Of a stretch of DNA of 64,000 bases, positions 30,601 through 40,400 are shown in pieces (within the stretch, counting starts at the first letter, position 1; each line of letters opens with the position of its first letter). The notes beneath the pieces were generated by a model that was not told where the DNA came from, made no database searches, and was given only the letters and a program-made list of their open reading frames with translations. Origin of the DNA: Fistularia commersonii. Its lineage: Eukaryota > Chordata > Actinopteri > Syngnathiformes > Fistulariidae. The stretch lies in contig JBBMNZ010000030.1 of NCBI GenBank assembly GCA_037954325.1, forward strand, positions 10,364,501 to 10,428,500, written 5' to 3'. Made by a program: the position numbers and the translations under genes.

Positions 30601-33600
30601 TATAACTTTTCCAAATATTTCTAATTTTCATTTAACAAGAATTCGATTCCCCCTTTGATATTTCGTTATCATGATCTATGAGAGTTGAAATTTCCAGCAT
30701 CCCAGTAATAAATAACAACAAGCAGGCATCCCTAAAACAAGCACAAAGGTCATGTACTGGAAATTCAGGCAAGATGAGCGGAGTTAAAATTAATTGAGAC
30801 TAGACGCACACATCTTATTTGCTTTGACAAGTTTTCCACCCATTTATTATTTTGTATTTTGCATCTGCATTGTCCTTGCACTTGGGCTAAAACACAGTCA
30901 TGCATTTGTGTTTGTTCAGGATCTTCAACCGGTTCCTGTAATGCTATGTATTGGACCCGCAGTGTCTTTATCTTATAAATAATAAGGCATTTGCTCTCCT
31001 TCTCTTCTTTCCAGACAAGAAGGGAGACATTGCTGTTCCCCCAGCAGTTGTAATGCCTACACCTGGAAAGCGAGGCAGAAAGAGCAAACAAGTGATGGGC
31101 AGAGTGGCTGGAGTGGGAGGAGTTCTTGCTCCAGGAAGTGATGCTTTAATATTGGCACATCTTGCAGCTGGTGGACCAGTGAGAGTCTCTGCTATAATTA
31201 TATTTGCCAGAACATTCTCTGTGAAAACTGTTTGGTTAAAATATTTTGTAAACTGGATCTTTACCTTAATGGTTGCTGTTACTCTTCTCTTGTGTTGGCC
31301 ACATAGACATGTTTTTATGGCCTGATCGATTTCTCTTTTCCCCATTTTTGTCCATCATTCAATAAGATAGAGTCATTAATGAGGATGTTTGATTTAGCAT
31401 AATAACTTACTATGGCAGCATTTTTTAGAACATTGCTTTTTAAAATAAAAATAATATCTCTTATCATATCTTGATGTATTTTGTTAACTAAATGTAATTG
31501 TTTCAATCACTTGTTTTTCCTTTTTACGCATGAAGAATTTTTTTTACTCTTTTTTTTTTTTTCCACTGCTAATATATCAGTATAACTTTACAGCACCATT
31601 CTGCCGACCCATATGACCTGTCAAATGATGAGGATGACCATACCAACAAAGAGGGCCCTAAATCATACAGGTAATACAAATATGTGTGGATAAGAAAATG
31701 GGGCTTCAGCTATCTGTATAGACTCCGCTACTATTTGACCCTTTAATCATTTGCCTCCATGATGGGTCCCTCTCCTCTCTCCTCTCTTACCAAGGTGTCG
31801 GATGTGTGCAGTGACGTTTTTCAGCAAGTCAGACATGCAGATACACGCCAAATCTCACACTGAGGCCAAGCCCCACAAGTGTCCCCACTGCTCCAAGTCG
31901 TTTGCCAACTCTAGCTACCTGTCCCAGCACATCCGCATCCACAGTGGTGCCAAACCCTATACCTGCACCTACTGCCAGAAGACATTCCGGCAGCTCAGTC
32001 ACCTGCAGCAGCACACACGGTATGGGACCTGGCTGTTTTGGTTGCTTTATTTAGTCTCCATGTCTTCTAGCTCCTGCACGTGCATGTTGTATATGCTTTA
32101 AAAGCATGCATGTGTATGTGTGTGTATGTGGAGATGGGTGAAGGGGAATGGATAGTGTATGGGGAAGTATTGGCTTGTTATGGTAGAATGTTGACAGAGG
32201 AAAGCTCCTGTCTGACAATCTAGCTGTCTCCTAAGCGGTGTATCATTCATGTTTACTGAAATCGCAGCTACAGTCGAGCCATAATTATTTCAAGAGTTAA
32301 AAATTCTTCACTGCCTAAATTCTCTCAGAAAACATCGCAGTACAGATGGCACCTGCTGAAATGTTTCCTTGTGGAGCTTAGTGTTGACTATCTTATTCTG
32401 TTAACATTTCTCAGTTCAGCTTTTATGCTGTCTTTACTTAGTTTTGTGAATTTTTATCTGAGACCAACAAATATCTCTTTGTTGTGAGGGCCGCTTAATA
32501 TCACTGGAGAATCCTATAATTCTGAAAACTTCACAAGAATGTCACCCAGAAAATAAGAAAAGCAATGTCCTACTTTTGGTTTCATTATTCATTGCACATT
32601 AAAATGCATTAAATACATTGATTAATATGTTTGCAGATATCCATGTTTATCAGAAACTAATGTAATATAGCAATGACAAATTATTGATAGCAATAAGGAT
32701 TTTGGCTGGCATCATCTTAATTCCACAAACTGCCAGCTGTCATTTAAAATTTGCATTTTTGTGAATAATGGAATGTTATAGTGTTATGTAATTTTATCTG
32801 GATAGTGATAGACGTCCAGGTAAAGATAGTCAGGTCAATAAGTATGTGATCCCCCATGATTTTGCAAGTTCTCCTGCTTAGAAATCATGGAGGGGTCTAA
32901 AATTTTCACTGTTGGTGCATTTCCACTGCAAGAGACAGGCTCTTAAAAAAATCAGAAATCATTATTTTTTAATCAATTTATTTGTAAATTACAGGGTCAA
33001 ATAAGTATCTGATCCCTTGCTTATCAGCCAGATTTCTGACCGTAAAAGACATGTTCCTCTGCTTTTGAAAAGTCCAATTACACTCCACTCATCATTCTAA
33101 TTGAGTAGCACATATTTGAGGTTGTTAGTTATTAAAAGACACCTGAGCACCCCATAATCCGTCAAAAGTGTAGCAGCCAACATAAGCAAAACCAAAGAGC
33201 TGTCAAACAACACAAGAGACAAAATTGTTGACCTTCACAAAGCTGGAAAGGGCTACAGAGCAATTGCTAAGCAGCTTGGTGAAAAATGAACAACTGTTGG
33301 AGCCATTGTCAGAAAATAGAAGAGGCTAATGATGACTGTCAATGTCCCTTGGACTGGGGCCTCATGGAACATCTCTCCTTGTGGGGTATCAATGATGCTA
33401 AGAAAGGTGAAGAATCATCCCAGAACTACACGGGAGGAGCTGATAAATGACTGGAAGACAGCTGGGACCACCGTTTTCAAAGATACTATCAGTAATACAC
33501 TGAGACATAATGGTTTAAAATCATGCATCGAACAGAAGATTGCCCTGCTTAAGTCAGCCCATGTCAAGGCCGTCTGAAGTTTGCCAGAGGACTCCTGCGA

Positions 33601-36600
33601 GAAAGTTTTGTGGTCAGATGAGACCAAAATAGAACATTTTGATCTTAACTCCATTCACCATGTTTGGAGGAAGAAGAAGGATGAGTATCATCCCAATAAT
33701 ACCATACCTACAGTGAAGCATGGGAAAGGAAGCATCATGCTCTGGGGGTGTTTTTCAGCACATGAGCCAGGACGACCACACTGTATTAAGGAGAGGATGA
33801 ACGGAGCCATGTATTATGAGATATTGGGCAAAAACTCCTTCCTTCACTCAGAGCATTGAAGATGGACCATGGCTGGGCCTTCCAACATGACAATGACCCG
33901 AAGCACATGGCCAGGAAAACCAAAGAGTGCTCTGTAAGAAGCTTATCAAGGTTCGGAGTGGCCCAGCCAGTCTCCTAATGCCAATTGAAAATCTTTGGAA
34001 GGAGCTGAAACTCCATGTTGCTCAGTAACAGCCCTGAAACCGGAGAGATCTAGAAAAGATCTGTTTGGAGGAGTGGACCAAAATCCCTGCTGCAGTGTGT
34101 GCAAACTTGGTGAAGACCTACAGGAACTGTTTGACCTCTGTAATTATCAACAAAGGCTTCTGTACCAAATATTAAAATTGTTTGACTCAAGGGATCAAAT
34201 ACTTATTTTAATACTTTTCTGTAATTTACAAATAAATTGTTAAAAAAAAAACCTACAATGTGATTTCCAATTTTCTTTTTTATTTTTTACTGTCTCTTGC
34301 AGTGGAAATGCACCAAAGATCAAGATTTTTTAATCTGTTAGTAAAAACAGTTAATATTCAGTATTATTTATAAGAAAGTAAAGCTCTTTGATAATTACTA
34401 CTCTTTTTTTAATAATGGAAACAAACTCTGTTTAATTTTTGAGACGTGTGATTTTTCCATACCTAAACACAAATCATACTCTTCACAAAAAAAAATCCCC
34501 CATTTTACTCTCAAACCTACTGATATGAAAAAAAATCTTCGTAGTATAAAGGAACTTTAGTAATGCATCACTTTCTCTTTAGCCAGTACCAGTTCTGTAT
34601 CACAATTTAAAGTTATTTTTTGGTGTTTCTCTGTGAGATAATACAAAAATTTATTTCAGTGTTAACAATTGGTTGAAACACACAATGAATGAGATAGTAA
34701 ATAATGGGATAACATATTACCTTTTTCAAAGTGTATCCTTGTTCCTACGTCAGAAGTGATATTGACATTATGTCAGAAGTGTCACTCTGTCCCTTCCAGT
34801 CACTCCGTAATATGATGACTCATCTGTTTTTGCAAACTAGAATATCCTTGCAAACAGGATCTTCAGTTATTGAAGATCTCTGAGCTAAAGGTAATATAAT
34901 AATTAATGCATTTCTATCCCTTGCACAAAGTGTTTGTAACCTTAGGACCTAAAGGTTCATATCTGGTAGCTTTGTAGAAATTTCCATGTAGCCTAGTGGT
35001 CACGATTGACATGCATTAGAAAAAGTGCAATAGTAATTGGAAAGTCTTAACTATCTACCCAGTTACCCTAAGGGGTAGATTTCACTCAGTTTCATAGCCT
35101 ATGGATATTGTGAAAACTTAGTGGTTAAGTTTGTGGCATTTGGTTTTGCTGACATATTTCTTATTGGAACATTTGAAGCCGCTGTCCCCAACCAGTTTGG
35201 AGCCACACACCAGATTTCATGTAAGATAGCCTTCAAGGGGTTGTGGTTATACACATCAAAATAAAATGCATCCAGTCTGAAAAAATGTAAATCACATAAA
35301 AATATAGCTCACCATAATGATGAAACATTGCTGACCTGAGCTACTTTTCTCACTGGGGTATGACAAGCATCTCAGTAGTGTATGTGTCAAGAAGCACAGA
35401 CGGATGCTATTGGGACAGAATAAAACAATTGTTTGAAAAGTGTTAAACTGTTGTAAAGCACGTGCTTACCATTCTTACCTAAAAAAGTTCTAATGATGCA
35501 CCGTAGTAAAAACAAAATCTTGTTACTCCCCGAGAGAGGAGTAAATCCTCAGTTTCCCAAACAGTATAATCCTGTCAATTGAAACAAGTGAAGAAGTATA
35601 CAAATGAACTATACAATAGCACACCATTCAATTATTTTTTTATAAGTTCCTTGTGACATGGTAGTTGCTTTCAAAGTCATTGATATCATATTATAAACTT
35701 CTGAATTACACCAATCAACTGTGTTTGCAGAAATGCACACACATCATTCACTTCAAAATAACTCATTCCCTTCTCAGTCCAAATCATGAAATTAGGCCAC
35801 CCAGTTGGTATGCTGCCCTGTCGCAGAAGAGCAGGGTTAGAAGTTATATGTCCTCAACTCAGGTGCTTGCTGCTCCATTAGGAAATTGGTGAGGTTGATT
35901 GTACCATCATATAATCTCTAGTCAGTTTTCAAAAGCTTCATTACATTTAATCCCCTCTCCGGGTTTAAGTGAGATATAGAGGATATCTATAAATGAAAAG
36001 ATTTTGTACTTGCTTGCTTGTTTAGTATCCCATTTTCTCAAGCAATGTTGCATTTAAGGCCTGTTACCCTCGGTTAAGTTTTTTGTTTTCTAAATATGTC
36101 ACCCCTGCCTTCTCTGGTCAAATATACCAAACATTTAGTTAGATCGTAGAATTATTATGAGCCTGTATAGTTACGCTTTCAGACTTGAGCAGTTTTTTTG
36201 TTATTTTTCCAGAGATATCTTCTATTATATTGTAAATCTTATCATGTAAACTGGACTCTCTTGTCTTCCAAATTTTTACCCACCATCCAAGACACCTCTT
36301 CAGTTTTGAGCTGACTTTTGAGTGACGTTTGTCGACAGACAGGTTTTCAGAACTGACAGATATTTAAATATTGGCCTTTTGAATATGTCACCAGTAGTGA
36401 ATATGTTGATCGACACTACAACTAGGAAAGCACCTGCCTTTCATTGTGCATTTTGATTCAGGTGGATGAATTTCACCATTGTTTTTTCGTGCATTTAGAA
36501 TTCAAAAATAGTTATTCCTTGGTAGTAATTCTAAATTCAAAATCTAAAGCTCCACATAGTGTAAAATGCAGAAATACCGTGATACTTATTGGTGGGTTTG

Positions 36601-37209
36601 AGCCCAGCAGTCTTTTTTATCATTAACTAGCCTTCTAATATCCAGATGAAATTAAGTAATTGGCTGATGCCCTTTTGATTTAAAATTGATATATGGTCTA
36701 ACTGGATTGTAACTATATATCTCAGACACTATGGGTTTTGAATATATATCTGTTGTGGTCAAATCTGAATGTAGCTGAAATCTCTGAAGTAATTTAATAT
36801 AAAGAAAACAATTTTGTTGGCAATTTTTATACTTCAAAAACACTTTGCTAATAGTTCTCCCTAGAAGTTGCTTTTACCTAAGAAAATTTAGTATGGTGTG
36901 AGTTCAAAATATCACTTTGGATTCATTGAAAAGGTAATTTTACCTCCATTGACACTGTTGATGACTTAATTGATGGTTGAACTTGAGAGTCACCCTTTTA
37001 TTCCCACGATTACCCAGCAATAGGTTATGAGGTCAAGCAGGACCTGCAGGGACCTGCAGGGATCTGCAGGTCTGCCATTAGTCCTAAAAATGGATCTCAA
37101 TGCTGCATCTGTACATTCTGACAATATTCAGACAGTCACAATCTACCCAGAACAGGGCAGATCAAACAGAGTGAGCGAGCAAGAGCGAGAGAAAGTCATG
37201 GGGGGAGGG

Positions 37210-37256
<47 letters not shown>

Positions 37257-37453
37257 AAGCGTGACTGACTGTGCTTGCTAATGTTTTTGTTCTGTGTTTT
37301 CACAATTCAGACACAGCACAAAGAGCACACTGTCAAACTCCATAATCAACGTAATTGATCGCAGACCATCATCACTTGAACGCATGATTTAATCTTGAGT
37401 TCATCACAAAGTTTGGTCATGCTGTAGCCTAAATCTCTCGCTGTTTCTCTCTG

Positions 37454-37492
<39 letters not shown>

Positions 37493-40400
37493 ATTTCCCT
37501 CTCTCTCTCTCCAACCCCCTCCCCCACAACCCTGGTGTTAGAAACCACACTGAGGCCAAGCCCCACAAGTGTCCCCACTGCTCCAAGTCGTTTGCCAACT
37601 CCAGCTACCTGTCCCAGCATATCCGCATCCACACCGGGGCCAAACCCTACACCTGCACCTACTGCCAGAAAGCATTCAGGCAGCTCAGTCACCTACAGCA
37701 GCACACACGGTACTGTGAATGGCTGGGTGGTTCTTGGCAGGTGTGTGGGAGGAGGTCCGCAGTGTGAACAATAGCAGCTTTTCTTTCGTTCATTTTCTCC
37801 TGTAGGGTTCTGTTGGCATAATAGAAAATTAAAACAAATGATTACAAGATGAACCAAGAAAGCGAAACATAATAGACATATCCTGCCTAGGTGCTCAATC
37901 TGAACTGCACTGTTAATTGGATCACAGTGAGTGAAGCTTGTATGTAACTGGGCACACTGGTACCAAAATTTATACTCATACTTCATTGAATTATTTTGAT
38001 TTTAATACCTCAGAAATTGCCTCAAAACTATTTAGGTTCTATGGTAAATATTCTCAATGGTATTTCAGAATTTGTTACATATCTGTAAAATCACAAATAC
38101 AAACAAAATACAGTTTTTATTTGTGAACATTAAATATTGTTGGTCAAGAGTAGACTTGCAGCTGCACTCGGTGTAACCCAAGCTTTTTGTTAGAAAACTT
38201 TTTCTCCATTTCTGTTCACAGTGGCAGTAAGAATGGCTGACTGCACGGTTAGATTTCACTGACTGGTGAGGAGAGAAATGTAAAACTTTAAATGTACTGC
38301 AAAATGGCCATATCTAATAATTATATTTTTGGACACACAAATAAATAACGTCAAGCTTTGTTACGTTCTTGTATAGTGGGCTATGTTATAGCCCATTACA
38401 CCAGGGATTGGTGTGCTAACGGGCTGTCAGCTGTCTGTATATGTTTTCTTAATGGTGTTACTGGGTAAAATAACTTTGATGCTGTTGTGCTGTTCAGAAA
38501 AAAATCAAAAATTGAATCGCCGGGAGCAGCATGGCGCAGGAGGTAGAGCAATCGTCTTTGGAACCTAACATTCCCAATTCGGTTCCCGGCTCCTCCTAGA
38601 GTGTCGAGGTGTTGTTGTACAAAACACTGAACCCCTAACTGCTCCTGTGGACAGCATTCTTACTGCTCATGGTTCATCCATGATGGGTTAATTGCAGAGA
38701 ATGAATTTCCTCATGGGGATTGATGAAGGATTAATTATTATTATAAATTATGCATGTTTCCAAAAAAAGGGTTTATCAGAGGGTGTGAACAGTCAAAGTC
38801 CCATAAATATTAAGAATTAATAAAGCTAAACTTGGAATGAGAGGCAACACAATGCAGAGTTTCAGTTTCAACACTTACCCATTCGCCTGTTAGGACTGGG
38901 TGTGAAATGACATACCCACTTGCATAATAAATGTGATCAAATTCTACCTCTCATCTTTTCAACAAGATCCCTTTTAACCAAGCAGGATATACTACACAGG
39001 AGCACACAGGGCATCTCGTTAATTATGAAAATTTAACTTATTGGAAAAAACATCTCTAACAAGAAGTTGGTGACAGTGATCCAAATTAATCGACTAACAA
39101 CTTCTGTCAAAAAAATTTACATGAATATGTTCTTAAAAGTGGATAGACAGGCCCAGCACAAAACTTGTCTGACTCTAGATAATTTTGATGAATGCAATAA
39201 AATCCTCTTAGAACCCTTGAAGAGAGTAGACATCTGTCAGCTGTTATGAAAATCCTTTAAGTCAAAAGCTTAGAGCTGTCCAAGGAAAGAAAATAAATTA
39301 GATTGAGCGGCAATTGTTTGAATATCTGGTTGAAAAATGTAATCAGGAACTGCCAAAAATCACCTGTAACTGAAAAAGTGGTTGGCAATGCTCATCACTG
39401 GAGGTGGAGGTTACTTTAGCACCCCTACTATGGCTCCCTCTAGCTCTAAGAATATGGAATTAAATACAACAACTGTTTCATTGTTTTGTTATTGGCCAGC
39501 AAGGTGCAGCAATGATTAGCACTTCCACCTCCCAGCAAAGTCACTGGTTCAACTCTGACAGGGAGGGCTTTTCTGTGTGGAGTTTGTCCACCGGTTTCAT
39601 CAGTCCTAAAACATCCAGTAGGTTCATTGGACCAGATGTGTGAATGAGGAGGTGAATGGTCCTGCTTGCACAATGACAGCCCCACTGTGACCATGAGTGC
39701 AGGACAATTGGTACAGATAATGAATGACTTAGCGTTCCATTGTCATTTTCTTCTTTTTTATTATTTCAAAGGAAATATCTATTATTCTGGTTGTGAGACG
39801 CGCATTTTTTTTTTACATCACAATGTCTATAAAGTCCACATTGACAGCAGATTTGAATTTCTTTGAACAAGTTTTTTGAGTTAATTCCTAGGGAGGTTGA
39901 CCGCACAACTTGCTGATTCAGTTTTTATTTTTTTTCCAAGTTAATTGTCAATTGCATCCAATTGACATCATATGCAACTGTGGTTTTTTATTTTTTCAGG
40001 ATTCATACTGGAGACCGGCCATACAAGTGTAGCCACCCTGGCTGTGAGAAAGCTTTCACTCAGTTGTCTAATTTGCAGGTAAGTTATATCACCTTTTTCA
40101 TCCAATGGTGATTGATGTGTTCATGACATTGTCTCAAGATTGATGGGTCTACATGTCTGCTGACTCCTGGTTGGTCACAAGGCAGTATTCTAGTCAGAAG
40201 CATTGGGATTTTATCACAGTTTGTGACTTGGGTGTGCGGTTTGCTTACCCTATTATCTTTAATTTTACTTTATTTTATTTCAAAAGTAGCTAGTGCCACA
40301 TTCCCATTGTGATTCTTCCTGTTTGGAAGTAGCCATTTAAATCAGTGTTGAATTCAGTTCTTAAAATGAATTGAAACAAAATGAAAAGTCCATGTAGTTT

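Noticed and set aside
37041..37070. CRISPR-like or satellite array
   Set aside because: Only three abutting 10-bp units with no spacers, in a vertebrate intron. Simple tandem repeat.
38520..38600. tRNA gene
   Set aside because: A-box and B-box-like words are present but there is no full cloverleaf, and the sequence continues into a SINE body and ATTATT tail.
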